Source: Riptortus pedestris (lineage: Eukaryota > Arthropoda > Insecta > Hemiptera > Alydidae). From it: DNA of 64,000 nucleotides. How positions within the stretch are numbered: the first letter of the stretch is position 1; each line of letters begins with the position of its first letter. Under the pieces are notes generated by a model. The model did not search any database. It saw only the letters and a list, made by a program, of their open reading frames with translations, and was not told the DNA's origin. The translations under genes and the position numbers were made by a program. The DNA lies in NCBI GenBank assembly GCA_019009955.1, contig CM032233.1:115636501-115700500 (forward strand), written 5' to 3'. This document shows positions 34,742 through 47,789 of the stretch, in pieces.

Positions 34742-34747
<6 letters not shown>

Positions 34748-35870
34748 TTATGTAACTCCCATTTAATTTTTAAGAGTTATGAATAAAATCATTGAAACAT
34801 AACTTATATTTTAAAAATTGATGACATTTATTCTATAATTTTTTCAATCACTATTATAGAGTTGTACTAATTAAGTTATTGTACTTGAAATATAAATACT
34901 AACCTTTGCTTCTTAACAAGGACATGTATCTTAATGCTTACATTACAGATGAAAATAAATGTCTAAAGGAAATCATGTCAAAAACCGAATAATGACTAGA
35001 TAGAATATTTTATAAAGAAAACGTACTTAACAAAAATAAGTAGACTAGAATCAATGTTTTAATTAAATTGTAAGCTATCTTCTGTAAATAGAACTTTCTA
35101 TGTACATAAATCATATCAATAAATAGATTTTAAACATATTTTTACTCTCCGATTGATTATATAATTAAATCATGTTCAACCTAAAGTAAAAAAGCATATT
35201 TTCAAAATTATACTTCAGGGGATTAATAGGCTATAATATGCACTCTACATATTTTAGAATTAGATAATGGAAAACCTTGAACCTTGCTTAAATGTATATC
35301 TATGCAGAATGAGTAGCAGCTATACTAGGATAATTTTGAAGTATGTTTTATTTTTTCAGCTAACGTAGAATATTTAAATCAATATTACAGGTATTCTTTT
35401 TGAACCATTCTCTTAAGAATCATTATGCCACTTCAAGTTCCTCACATGCTATAAAGTCACAAGTTTAAATGTTTTCCCTGCCTAATTCATTGAAACTTCC
35501 CCCCCCCCCCTAATAGGACGTATGCTGTAAATACATTTTATATATATCTGTATCTCTTACATCATAGTGCAATGTCACTTTGGATGATGTATTTCTATTG
35601 ATGTCAAATCAATTTGATTTCTATTAAAATAAATATTTATTCATAATCATATTTTTTCCATTAATAAAACACCCACTACCTAAAAGATTTAGATAAAACT
35701 GAAGTGATGAACTTTGAATTAAATTTAATTAAGTATAATAATAATGAAATATATAGAAGAATACTATCAAACTTGACCTTACTAAATCATCATTATCAAA
35801 GGAAAATATGATTTGAAATGCTAATTTACCTGGAAGGTAATTTTATTATATAGATTATTGGGTTCCAAGT

Positions 35871-35921
35871 TTATCTAATATCTATTTCATCTTCATCATA
35901 ATTAAATACTCTGCAGTGGTC
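35871..35921 (-). CDS. possible last exon of the unrecognised gene
   Basis: On the minus strand, an acceptor ATGTTCAG (AG at 35923-35922) is followed by a phase-0 frame DHCRVFNYDEDEIDIR and a TAA stop at 35873-35871. The acidic C-terminus is protein-like, and the frame is also open further upstream (LTSNVQ). If joined to 36320-36162 the intron would be 240 bp. The product is not recognised; the exon rests on phase match and composition only. Confidence 0.35.
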   Translation of the reverse strand, partial: DHCRVFNYDEDEIDIR

Positions 35922-36149
35922 CTGAACATTTGATGTTAAGCGACTTATTAAAAAATAAATAAATATCAGCATATTACAGTACATGTTATGTATGTTCTCC
36001 ATTCCATAAGTTTTGACGAATTTAATGTCCTTAATTTAATCTTCAAATCATCATACTCAAAGAACAAAGGATAACAAGCCAAGGAGTATGATAATCTTCG
36101 TGTTCATAGGTACATCAAACCACAATTTTGCCTTTTTTTTTCAAAACAC

Positions 36150-36320
36150 CTATAGCTTGACCAGATTCCAAAGAACCAAGGATGGAGGGGAGGTAGCCTT
36201 CTCCACCGCACTTATAATTACACTATTCGTAAATGATCCAATCTCAATTTCCTTCTTGTATTCGGTCTTTTTACCCTCCGGAGTTGTAAACAAAAATTTC
36301 GAAGCACTAGGACCCTGCAT
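36150..36320 (-). CDS. unrecognised coding-like exon or small ORF
   Basis: A minus-strand frame in a GC-richer island, not recognised. From ATG 36320-36318 it reads MQGPSASKFLFTTPEGKKTE, then YKKEIEIGSFTNSVIISAVE and KATSPPSLVLWNL, a soluble charged sequence. The frame is open upstream as well (KLIIAEGNKN precedes the methionine). Left alone, it stops at TAG 36152-36150 after 56 residues. Alternatively it splices at GT 36161-36160 (phase 0, weak GTCAAG donor) to the phase-0 exon at 35921, giving about 69 residues. The + strand frame over the same bases is hydrophobic and looks like a shadow. It could instead be a decayed gene. Confidence 0.4.
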   Translation of the reverse strand: MQGPSASKFLFTTPEGKKTEYKKEIEIGSFTNSVIISAVEKATSPPSLVLWNLVKL

Positions 36321-36500
36321 GTTCTTATTTCCTTCAGCTATAATAAGTTTGACTGTTAGCTATATTTAAGTGTATGTTTCTCTTTTTGCTTTCATAAATA
36401 TTCTGCTACTTAAAAACACCATTTTCCGAACTTGTCTGTGGTGCCGACCTGATGCCAAAAGTCCAGACATAACATCTGTGATAACATAAATAGAATGATA

Positions 36501-37007
36501 TTAGCAGATTTCCCTTCAAGGAAATCAGCTATTGAGGTCGTACGTACTCATGATGAGATTTTTGAAATTTTTTTTCAAATGTCCATCAATCATACCTACC
36601 CAGATGACGAAAATGAGGTCTGTTCAAAATTATATATATATATTTGTCTGCTAACGCTGTAACAGTCGCAATTTTTGTTTTATCACAGAAAATATGTATA
36701 GAACAATATTTATAGATCGTTTAATTTGCAATAAGATTCATTCTATACTCTTTTTCGATCCGACTTATAGTAACGGAGATATTTCGAATTTTCAAAAGTC
36801 TCCCCCTTCCTGTGGTCATATTTCAGCCATTAACGAACCTTATCTTTCTTTTTACATAAAACGACTATATATCGAGTTTGATAATGATCAAACAACCTCA
36901 TTTTTGTCATCTCCTGGGTAGGATCGATGGACATTTGAGGAAATTTTTCAAAAATTGCGTCATGAGTACGGCCTCAATAGCTGTTTTCCCTTAAGGGAAA
37001 TCTGCTA
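36501..37007. repeat. composite element with A arms at both ends
   Basis: An A arm (+) from 36501 to about 36640 and an A arm (-) from about 36896 to 37007 enclose an inverted B-family fragment. Outer ends are TTAGCAGATTTCCC and its complement. The layout looks like a non-autonomous DNA element with roughly 110-140-bp terminal inverted repeats, but no clear target duplication was found. Confidence 0.7.
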
Positions 37008-40000
37008 AAAAATGTACCTCACATCAACATTTGAATGGTTTGTAATCACTTACTTAATGAAACTCATTTTGTAGAATAATGATTAATTATCAGGGGGAAA
37101 GCATCCACTGTTGAAATATACTTAATTGTTTAAAGCATAATTCCAATCTGAGTGGTCTCCTCTCAAACTTATCTGAAGTGTGTCAGTCTTAAAGTATTAC
37201 TTAAACTCAGTGACACTATTTATCTCACTCAAAAAATTAATTAAAAAAGTGATTTGATTCTAGAACTGAATACTTTAAACGTATATTGCATAACCACCAG
37301 AATTTATATTCAACTATTTCTATGATAACTAAACGACTAATATGATGATATTTTTACTTACTGAACTTGATATTACTTATAAACAATCTACTTACCTGTA
37401 TGCTTTAAAATGAGTGTTTTAATACATGTGGATGTTATTATTGTATGATATCAATAATGACAGATATGTGTCCATAAATATGTTTAATATCCCCACTTGG
37501 ATTTTTGAAGCACCTTTACTTATATCTTTCAACTCTACAAAAGTAGGAAAGTAACTTAGTTTCCAAAAAAACTATGACGGCATAAGAGTATTTATGCGGC
37601 AGGAAATGCAAACATATTATGCACAGTAAAGCATTACAATGAATATCATAAAAAGCATTATTCAGTCATTTTCTGAGAAAATCTAGGTACCTCAGCTATT
37701 ACTCTAGATTGATTCTAATGGTTTCTACAAGCAAAAGTCCAGGCAAAATTACACTTACTGTAATAATACATAGGGCTTCAATGTTTCAGCCCATACTCAA
37801 ATTGGGGTTCCTTTTCTAAAAAATTGAGAAATCATGAGTATAATACAATGTTATAAATAATGAAGGAAATGTTGAATAGAATTAATTAGAGATGTCATAA
37901 AAAATGTGAAAGGTAAAAATAAGAAATCATTCAAAAAAATAGTTTATTAAACAACTAACACATGATGTGTTTAAAAATAAGTTTCTTCAATTAAGGCACT
38001 TTCATAGACTATGACTGAATGTAAATCACATGTACTTAAAATGGTAAAGATCTTATCTATTATAAATTAGTAGAAATATTTACTCCACTAAACACTTTCT
38101 TTAACCATATATATATATATTTACAATAAGTGCAGTAAAAAAAGATGAAAGATGCCAGAAACATTAAGGATACATATCTTAAAACAAAAACGAAAAATCA
38201 CTTCACAATATTTGCCTCACAGGTACAATCATAAATGGTGGGCAAAATGTAACAAAAAAAATAAAAAGAAAAGAGTTATTTCACTTCACAATAAAAAAAA
38301 TTTTTGTTATATTAAAAATAACTAGACTAATATAATACTATAATTGCTAAAGCAAGAAATTGGGATAGAATCAAATTTCAGTTTAAGAGGTAGACTGATA
38401 TACCTTAAAGAGGGTTCTAACAAATTTTAATTTGTTTATATAGGAAATTACTTTTACTTCCCTTCTGTTCAGTATTGAAAATATCACTATATAAACTCGT
38501 ATGTAAAACCAATAAAAAGGGGGTATGAAATAACTTCAAGTATTAATTCCAGGATGTAAAAAAAGGGGGTATGAAATAACTTCAAGTATTAATTCCAGGA
38601 TGTAACCAACACCTCAACAAGATATTTAAATTCCAATTTGACTATACCACAGGAACGTATAGTGTGTGACAGCAATTCCAAAATTGGCCTAAACACAATT
38701 TAATGGATTAATTTTAATATTTCTTCCAAATCTCTAAACAAATTTTGAAATGATTAGCTTTTAGCATTCCTGACCACACCATTGTTACATTATTATTAAC
38801 TCAATAATGCAGACTAGAGTGGTGTCAAATCAGAAACAACCACATATATATTATGGACACTTAAACGTATTATAACGTATAAACAAAAAAAAAATATATT
38901 TAACTGAAACAAAATACAAATAATTTATTTTACGTTAGGTAAAAGTGCTTCTATTTTAGTAACATAAATAAAGTATGCATATTAGAGGAAAAACATTCAA
39001 ATAAAATAAAGAAGAAATAGAAGCCCAACACAAGATGTATGATATACTTAAACAATATAACAATGAAAATATATAACTAAAAGTTTTATAGGGAAAAAGA
39101 AAAATAAATAGGAAAAAACTTCTAAAAAAATAATTCAATTTTATCCTAACCAATTTATATACAAAGTTTATAGCAACACATAGTAACAAATATGTGCTAT
39201 ATTTAATAAGGAAATTATGAGAAATGGTCAAGCAAAATGTAAGTATCTCAAATAAAATGGATTGTAAGTTTTTTTTTAAAAAAAACTTCTAGTTAATCAA
39301 TTTTATAAAGGGTTTGCAACTATTCTAAACCATTTTAATCCAGGTCTGTTGATTATCATCATTAATTTAGGAGTTAAATTTAAGACTTTGATTTTTATCA
39401 AACACTTCTGGAAATCATAGGATGATATGATTGGAGACATTCATAACCAAGAATCTGTTATGAAGGAACTTTACTAACATTATGTTCAAATAAACTTCAT
39501 TACTTTTACTTTTTGAAAAAGTTTCGAGATAGTTATGAGAGAACAACACAGACACAGAAAAAAACTTCAATCCATTTAATTTAAAACACAATAGCTTTTT
39601 ATTTTATCAAAAAAAAATATAAGTCTTTATTACTTTAATGCCATAGAAACTTAGGTTTTTTTTGTTTTGTTTTTAAAAAATAAATATTTTGAGATATATA
39701 ATCAAAATAATATTGCAATAACAATCTAAAATTTGGATATATCAATACAGAAACCCTTTGTTAATATACTGAACTAAATTTACATTTTCTGAAAAATAGA
39801 TGTTATCACAAAAATGTAAACATGCATATGCATAAGTTTGCAAAATAAAAAACAAGCGAACATACAAATGAACGAATAAACAGAAAATAAACAATACAAA
39901 GATTAATATGAAAATTTCTCAGAATGTCCGAATTATAATCTGCATAGCAGTAAAAAAAAAAAAAAAACTGAAATATGTAGGTTTGGTAGAAAAAATGAGG

Positions 40001-40059
40001 AATGATTACAAGTTAATAAAAAAAAATTGGTGAAATAACTGCAGCATGATGGGGGCGAT
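37008..40059. other. AT-rich stretch downstream of Cks, includes its likely 3' UTR
   Basis: Long A- and T-runs and the 46-bp duplication; no conserved coding signal on either strand. The Cks transcript must end somewhere here on the minus strand. Confidence 0.4.
38514..38605. repeat. 46-bp tandem duplication
   Basis: Two essentially identical 46-base units (AAAAAGGGGGTATGAAATAA, then CTTCAAGTATTAATTCCAGG and ATGTAA) follow each other directly, with a slightly longer A-run at the junction. No coding role is apparent. Confidence 0.9.
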
Positions 40060-40115
40060 TCACTGGTTCCTTGGTGGCTCTGTGATAGGCCGCTTGAACA
40101 ACAAAATGTGAGGTT
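40060..40115 (-). CDS. Cks1: cyclin-dependent kinase regulatory subunit, last exon
   Basis: Final 56 nt of the Cks coding sequence on the minus strand. The acceptor is TTTTCAG (AG at 40117-40116); the stop TGA is at 40062-40060. With the last base of exon 2 it gives EPHILLFKRPITEPPRNQ. The EPHILLF.RP motif is the C-terminal beta-strand of Cks proteins, which swaps between monomers in dimers, and its arginine is the last phosphate-pocket residue. Phases agree exactly with exon 2. The minus-strand DNA downstream (40059-37900) is AT-rich and no unambiguous polyadenylation signal could be chosen. Confidence 0.94.
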
Positions 40116-42004
40116 CTGAAAATGTAAATATGTTAATTATAATTTTATTTAATACTGAGTTTCTGTATATAGCAACATATTTTAATGTTGTCAAGGAGCA
40201 ACTATTAATGAATATTTTAATTTTATTTTTTATGATAAGCAATATGCAAATTAATGTTGGATCTGTTTTGTTTATGATCCCAAAGAATATATCAGGACAA
40301 ACTATTTTTTCTTCAATTATTATATAAGACAAAAATCACATTTTTTAACTTTATTTGAAACATAAAAATATTGTCCTTGAATAGGTCAATATAGTTCCAA
40401 TATACTGAGAAAAAGTAATTGGTCCTTATCAATATGAACATTGAAAAAAAAAAAGAGAATAAACTGACAAAGGACTAAGTAATTCTCATATATTAGAAAA
40501 GAACAGAACAGGTGACTCAAAATCCAAACTTTCCAGCTATTTTTCTTTTTACGCATGTTTTCAACAGAACAGAACTCTGCTGTACCAAACTAAGATGAGA
40601 CACAGCATTCTTTAAAACTCATTCTAATAAATAAGCCAAGTCAGTCACATATCTTTTAATAATTTCATTTTGATCTACTAGATGTTAGCACTACTAAAAA
40701 CATGGTGGTACAATCAGTAAATACATATACATGGTTTTGAATGTCTTGAACTAGGATTGTCATCATTGATTATATGGGGAAATGGTAACTTCAGCATTAT
40801 CTTGGTTATTTTTAACAGAATTTTTGGCAAGATAAGTTAGATTACTGTTACCTAAGGGGAAAATAATTTTAGTGAATTTCAAAAGGTTTATAATAATTAC
40901 ATTAACTTAATCTAAATTCAGCATAATTTAATAGATTACTTTTTTTTTTTTTTTTTGATTCTGAATGTGATTTTTTGTTTGTTTTAAATTGTCTCACCAC
41001 CTATAACAAGAAAGCATAAATTCACAAAACCCAGCACTCACTTAAACCTTGTAATGAAAGATCAGTCCTCAACAAACCATTTGTGAAATTCCCACCCACA
41101 TTTGTCAAGTTCTGCCACTGTTAGAATTTTTAAATTCCAAACCAGTGGATATAGAGATGGCTAAAGTTGGAAATAAAAATTCAAATAGAGAGTGCCAAGC
41201 ATGGTGTACTAGGCCTACTATTTCTAGATCTTTCTTTTGTCAATAAAATGAACATACAGATATTATACACTTAAACAAATAAGTATAAAGATAAACAAAC
41301 TTTTTTTTCTCTGTTTAATAATTTCATCCTGTAAAGGGCTAATATTGTTAATTCGTCTAAGCAATATAATCAAATTAACTAGTAACTAAGGAGTTGAAGC
41401 ATTCATTGGCAAATACACAATGATACATTTTGGAGGTGTTCTAATACAACTTACTATAATTAAAAAAATAATTAAATATGAAATAAATAGCTGGAATACT
41501 GCAGGGACCATTTGGAGAAGTGTTAATGGAAAGAGCTGATGGGGGAAAGAAAGTGCTAATATTTCCAATTTAAAAAAATGTTCATCATCGCGGGGAAATT
41601 CAAAAGCTATTTCAACACAGCAAGTTGAATTACAGTTAAATTACAGTTTTAGACATAACCAAATTAAAAATTGTGCTTTTTGGCTGCAGAAAGTATTAAT
41701 TTGAATTATTGTCAGTTCCTGGATTGTCTAATTTCTGCATATGGGCTGTTTTTGGAAACTAGAATGATTGAAGTTTCTCATTTTGGGTATAAGAATATTT
41801 AAAATTGAAAAAATAGTCTGCCGTGCAGTGCAATCCAAGCAGATTTCCCATGTCAGGAATATGACCCGCTGATGATGTCTCACCATGTATTAGTAGATTT
41901 CCCTGGGAAATCAGCTATTGAGGTCGTACTCATGACGAGATTTTTGAAAATTTTCTTCAAATATCCATTGATCCTACCCAGGGGATGACGAAAATGAGGT
42001 CTGT

Positions 42005-43304
42005 TCAAATATATATATATAAAATTGTTACCTCTGTCTGTACATTGATTTTTTTCGCGAATTTTCACAATAACTTTTCGTTTCACATGTCATAGACACC
42101 ATAACTGCATTTTGTTCCTTTTGTGTGTGTTTGTTTGTTCGTTTATTTGTTTGTTACCTTTTCACGCATAAACGGCTGAACCGAATTTTATGAAACTTGG
42201 TATGTATATTACTACTAACCCAACTTAGACTTTAGGCTATATTAATATCCTCTGAGACGAACTGGAGTGGGGGTTATAAGGGAAGCCTGAAATTAAAAAT
42301 AGCGATATTTCGTTATTTAGAGTAACTTTTGTTATATACACTTTTTTCGTATACTGAATTATAAACGAGATATACGCTAAAACCTGTAGCGGAAGTGAAC
42401 AATTTTATTTGGGACAAAAGACCCAACCGAAATAAATAAAACTTGGTATGTGTATTAGCACTAACACTTTCATTATAATAAGCCATACCAAAATTGCTAG
42501 GGACGGGCAGGAGTGGATTCAGGGAGGCCTGAATTTAAAATAGCGGTATTTCGTTTTCTATTCGTTTTTCGACAAATATGAACATAACAGAAGTTGTTTA
42601 TTTTGTTATTTAGAGTAACTTTTGTGATATTCATTTTTGTCTTTTAACAATGTATAAACGAGATATACACTATAAATTAAAGCGGGAATCAACTATTTTA
42701 TTGGGCGCTAACGATTGAACCGAACTTAACAAAACTCGGTATGTCAATTAGCATTAATTCTTCCATGATTATAAGCTATATTAAAATGTTTAGGTTAGAA
42801 CGGGAGTGGGGGTTATTAGGGAGACCTGAAATAAAAATTCGCGATATTTCATTGTCTATTTGTTTTTCGACAAACATGCTCATAACAAAAGTTGTTTACT
42901 TTGTTATTTAGATTAACTTTTTTTTTTTATACATTTCTCCAGGAACAATGTGTGGAGCAAGTAATTTGCGTAGAAATATTGATATGCTCAACAATTCATT
43001 CCTATTTGAATTATCAGGTACCTCAGTTGGAAAAATTAATTCAAAACAATGTTAATATTTTGTCCTAAATAGCTGAAATCTATGCATAATGCACAGGAGA
43101 CGGGAAATATGACAATTTGGAAGAGAGTGAAGACTTAAATAAAAAATTAATTTTATTATTAACAAATGCCAACAACGGGTATTAACCCTAAACACTGGGA
43201 CGGGTAAATGTCAAAGTACTGTGCAAAGTAAAGCCTTGCCAAAAAAATACCTTCACCATTCAGCCTCAAATCAATTCCCGGGCGAAGCCGGGTATCTGAA
43301 CTAG
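42005..43304 (+). mobile_element. Helitron-like non-autonomous element, longest copy
   Basis: About 1.3 kb with the common head after TATATA, three diverged internal modules (around 42170-42310, 42410-42600 and 42690-42890), and the hairpin CCCGGGCGAAGCCGGG (43277-43292) then TATCTGAA and CTAG (43301-43304), followed by T. It is inserted at the TA end of an A-family arm (41886-42009). Confidence 0.65.
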
Positions 43305-43375
<71 letters not shown>

Positions 43376-43377
<2 letters not shown>

Positions 43378-45020
43378 GTATGTATTTGTCTGTTAATCCT
43401 CTAGCGGTCGCAATTTTTGTGTGATCGTTACCAAAGTCGATATTTAAACATTTTATGCAAAAAGAAAGATCAAGTTCGTTAATGGCTAAAATCAGGCCAG
43501 TGGAAGGGGCGGTTTAGAGGGGGATTTCCAAAAATTCGAAATATCACTGTTATTGTACATCTGATCAAAAAATTGTATAGAACCAATCTCATTGAAAATT
43601 AAATGTTCTATAAATATTGTCTTGAATATTAACTGAGATATTTGCATTTTACAGCTTTGAGTCTTCAGCAAACCCCCACTTCTACTAAAGTCATATTAAC
43701 AATAAGGTGTTGTATTATGAACCACTTCATTACAAGGTTAAAAACCGAATATTGTTTTCATTGAATTTTTACTTTGTGAGATATATGCAAATACGTTCTG
43801 TTGATCCCCCCCCCCCTTTTGTTTTTGGATTACTAAAATTTGAGTTATTGAGATAAAACTCATTCTTATTCATTACAAATTACAGTGCTACCTTAGGAAA
43901 TTGTTTTCAATAAAATTAATGTTATATTCAGATATATTTCATTAATTGTTTGTCTTACCAGTCTATCTGTCTATTCAGCGCTATAAGGTTGGATGGCCTG
44001 TTTGTTTACAATTCAGCTGCTTTCCGTTGTAGAGATTATTAGCTTGTATTGTAAATTGACTGAGAGATATCTCATTACCGTTTGTATTTATTCGCTTAAC
44101 ATTCGAAGGTATTAAGCTATAAGGTAGTTACCTGTATGTATATTTATCTATTGTAAACCTTCGCGTGGGAAATCTGCTTAGTTTACTCAGCCCCTGCGTG
44201 ACGGGATTTATTATTTGTAGCACAGACTTAATCTTACTTTCTTCTTTTCAGCCTTCTGTAAACCTCGACACTTCCTCTCATTGGATTTTTACTTAGAAAC
44301 AAAATAATAAATTGTGAGATGTGATCTATTGTGTGTCATACCTGCAAGTAGGAAATGTAATTTGTTTACGTAGCCATTGTGTGGTAGCTATTCTATCGTT
44401 GTTGTTCTATGCGTTTTTTTAAACTCAAGTATTCACCGAGTTACTCGTAATTCGTTGTTTTCTGCCATCAGTAATCCCCCTCCCCCCTCCTATCTACACA
44501 TCAGTTTTTTTTACATAAAATAGAGAATACATGGTACATATGATCACATGGGAAATCTCCCAAGTTAACACTCTAGCGGTTGCAATTTTTGTTTAATCGT
44601 CACCAAACTCAGTATTTAATCGTTTTATGGAAAAGAAAGATCAAGTTCGTTAACGGCTGAAATTGGAACAGTGGGGGGGGGGGGGTTAAAGAGGGGATTT
44701 CAAAAATTCGAAATATATCCGTTACTATATGTCGGATTGAAATTTATAGTACTAATCTTATTGCGAATTAAATTTACTATAAATATTGTTATATACATTT
44801 ATTCTCTTTCTTGAATATTAACCGAGATATCTGCATTTTTATCAAGTGTGTGCGGATAACGGACGAGATGAGATCGGCTAACGTTGGTTCTATTCGTTTC
44901 CGCTGAAAGCTAGTTCGGGCGTTTCTGTAACTGTCCGGCTCTCGTATGGAGATTTCTCTATTTTATAACTTCACATGGGAAATCTGCTTAGTTTACGCAG
45001 CCACTACGTGACGAACATTT
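43376..45020 (+). repeat. B-family repeats, tandem and partial units
   Basis: One long B-family unit (43376-44220, extended to about 44490 by further shared sequence) and a second partial unit (about 44560-45020), both ending in AGTTTAC.CAGCC.CT.CGTGACG. The first has an inverted, very similar partner at about 47813-48840. Confidence 0.75.
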
Positions 45021-45222
45021 TTCTTTATTTATTTCGTAGTAAGCAACGTATGTAAACAGGAATTAAAAAGGAAGCTGGATACAAAATATTTCGTGAAAAA
45101 ACAATATTTTCAATTTTCAATATCACCCCTCCCCCACCCACGAATTTGATTTCAGCCAATAATGAACTTGATCTCTAATTTGACATAAAATGTTTAAATG
45201 TCAGGCAAACAGGGAACCTCTC

Positions 45223-45309
<87 letters not shown>

Positions 45310-45366
45310 TAGCTAAGGTACCCGGCTTCGCCCAGGAATTCATTTGAGGCTGAATGAGGATGGTAT

Positions 45367-45985
45367 TTTAGCAGATTTCCCTTAAGGGAAATCAGGTATT
45401 GAGGTCATACTCATGACTCGAGTTTTGAAAAATTTCCTCAAATCTCCATTGATCCTACCCAGGAGATGACAAAAATGAGGTCCCTCTAAAATTATATATA
45501 TATATTTGCCTGTTAACGCTCTAGCGGTCGCAATTTTTGTTTGATCGTTACCAAACTTCATATTTAAACGTTTTATGCAAAAAGAAAGATCAAGTTCGTT
45601 AACGGCTGAAATTGGACCAGTGGGAGGGGGGGATTTTTGAAAATTCAAAATATCTCCGTTATTATGCGTCGGATTGAAAAATTGTATAGAATCAATCTTA
45701 TTGCAAATTAAATTTACTATAAATATTGATCTATACATTTATTCTGTATCTAGAATATTAACCGATATATTTGCATTTGTATTGTGAGTGTGGTCGGCAG
45801 GAATCGGCTATGTTTGGGACTATCCGCTCAGAGCTAGTGCGGCAGTTTCCGTAACTATTCGTCCCTCGTGAATAGGTCTAGAGATACCTTACTACTACTG
45901 TAGTTATTAGGCAGATTTCTCTATTGTAAAACTTCACGCGGGTAATCTGCTTAGTTTACGCAGCCCCTGCGTGATGGCCTTTTTT
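45367..45985 (+). repeat. A arm plus B-family unit
   Basis: A arm 45367-45490, a short TA run, then a B-family unit to 45985 ending AGTTTACGCAGCCCCTGCGT. Gives one of the cleanest examples of the A-TA-B composite. Preceded by a Helitron-like 3' end fragment at 45309-45362. Confidence 0.8.
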
Positions 45986-46274
45986 TTGCAAGGCTATCAT
46001 GAATTAATGTTTGGGATAAGAGAAGGGGGGCAGTATACCTTACTTGGTGCAATCTGTTGCTGCCTTAAAAAATAACATAGATTTGAATAATTAAGCATAA
46101 AATTTTAACATGGATTTGAATTAATTTATCCAAGTGACGTACCCGGGAAGTTCATATTGGAAAGAATTGTTGAGTATATCATTATTTCTAAGCACATTAC
46201 TTGGTTCATACCTTATTTCACAAAAAAAAAAAAAAAAAAAAAAAATTATAAAACAAAAGTTACTCTAAAAAAAA

Positions 46275-46691
46275 AAGTCCGTCATGCAGGTGCTGCGTAA
46301 ACTGAGCAGATTTCCCATGTGAAATAATACAATAGAAAAATCTCCATACAAGAGCCGAACAGTAACGGCAAAGGGCCGAACTAGCTTTTGGCGGGAAACA
46401 GTCGTCCATTATCGGCCCAAATTTAATAAAAATGCAAATATCTCAGTTAATATTTAGAGAATAAATGTATAAAACAATATTTATAGTAAATTTAATTCAC
46501 AATAAGATTGGTTCTATACAATTTTTTGATCCGACGTATGGTAACGGAGATATTTCAAATTTTCGAAAATCCCCCTCCCACTGGTCCGATTTCAGCCGTT
46601 AACAAACTTGATCTGTCTTTTTACATAAAACGTTTAAATATCGAGTTTGGTAACGATCAAACAAAAATTGGGACTGCTAGAGCGTTAACAG

Positions 46692-46742
<51 letters not shown>

Positions 46743-46878
46743 ATAAATAATTTTGAACGGACCTCATTTTCGTCATCCCCTGAGTAGGATCGATGGTGAT
46801 TTGAAGAAAGTTTTCAAATATCGCGTTATGAGTACGACCTCAATAACTGATATCCCTTAAGGGAAATCTGCTAAAAGT
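46275..46878 (-). repeat. composite B unit, TA array and A arm, inverted
   Basis: In minus orientation: A arm (46878-46742), TA array (46740-46697), B unit (46697-46275) ending in GTCCGTCATGCAGGTGCTGC on the + strand. This mirrors 45367-45985 and bounds the composite at about 600 bp. Confidence 0.8.
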
Positions 46879-46882
46879 AAAC

Positions 46883-47612
46883 AGCTTTTGTTATGTGCAC
46901 GATAACCGAAAAGAAAATGAAATATTGTGAATTATACTTTGTTATACGACAAAAATGAATATAACAAAAGGAACTTTAAATAACAAAATAGTGTCATGTG
47001 CATATTTGCAGAAAAACCAATAGAAAACGAAATACCGCTATTTTTAATTTCAGGCCTCCCTTACAACCCCCACTCCTGGGCGTCCCTAGAAATGTTAATA
47101 TGGCTTATTATAATGAAGACATTAGTGCTAATACACATACCGAGTTTTATTTTGTTCGGTTGAGTCTTTTGTGCCAAATAAAATTGTTCACTTCTGCTAT
47201 AGGTTTTAGTCTATATCTTGTTTATAATTCAGTATACAAAAAAAGTGTACATAGCAAAATTTACTCTAAATAACAAAATAAACAACTTTTATTACGTGCA
47301 TATATACCGAAAAATCAATGCAAAGTGAAATATCGCTATTTTTAATTTTGGGTCTCCCTTATAACCCTCACTCCTGTTCGTCTCAGAGAATATCAACATA
47401 GCTTAAAGTCTAAGTTGGGTTAGTAGTAATATACATACCAAGTTTCATAAAACTCGGTTCAGCCGTTTATGCGTGAAAAGGTAGCAAACAAACAGACACC
47501 AAAGAAACAAAATGCAGTTATGGTCTATGACATGTGAAACAAAAAAGTTATCGTGATATTTCGAGAAAAAAATCAATGTACAGACAGAGGTTACAATTTT
47601 ATTTTTATATAT
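46883..47612 (-). repeat. Helitron-like repeat, inverted 5' part
   Basis: Minus-strand copy of the same family: head GTACAGACAGAGGTTACAAT on the + strand near 47580-47600, two modules, no 3' hairpin. A separate 3'-end fragment of the family, also minus, is at 45309-45362 with CCCGGCTTCGCCCAGG and CTAG. Confidence 0.65.
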
Positions 47613-47789
47613 TTATATACACACGCACACTCACACAATAATATATAGTTTTTCAGAACTTATAAATATCATGTAAAGGCCAATTGTTTAATTCAAATCA
47701 GCAATCTCTGAGCCAAAACCTTTGAAAGCTAGTAGCTGACTCACTGGAAGCACTGTTATTGAGCCGCTCCTCATAAACCACGTTCAAGT

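Noticed and set aside
36088..36369. 93-residue + strand open frame
   Set aside because: It overlaps the more protein-like minus-strand frame, is hydrophobic throughout and looks like its complement.
43159..43371. Open frame of repeated VCVC and IYIY residues on the minus strand
   Set aside because: It is a translation of the AC and TA microsatellite and the Helitron-like end, not a protein.
45382..46741. Similar open frames (FDPT..NGDI and FGNDQTK segments) recurring on both strands
   Set aside because: They are the same stretch of the B repeat family in different copies; codon structure is not maintained and G-runs interrupt it.
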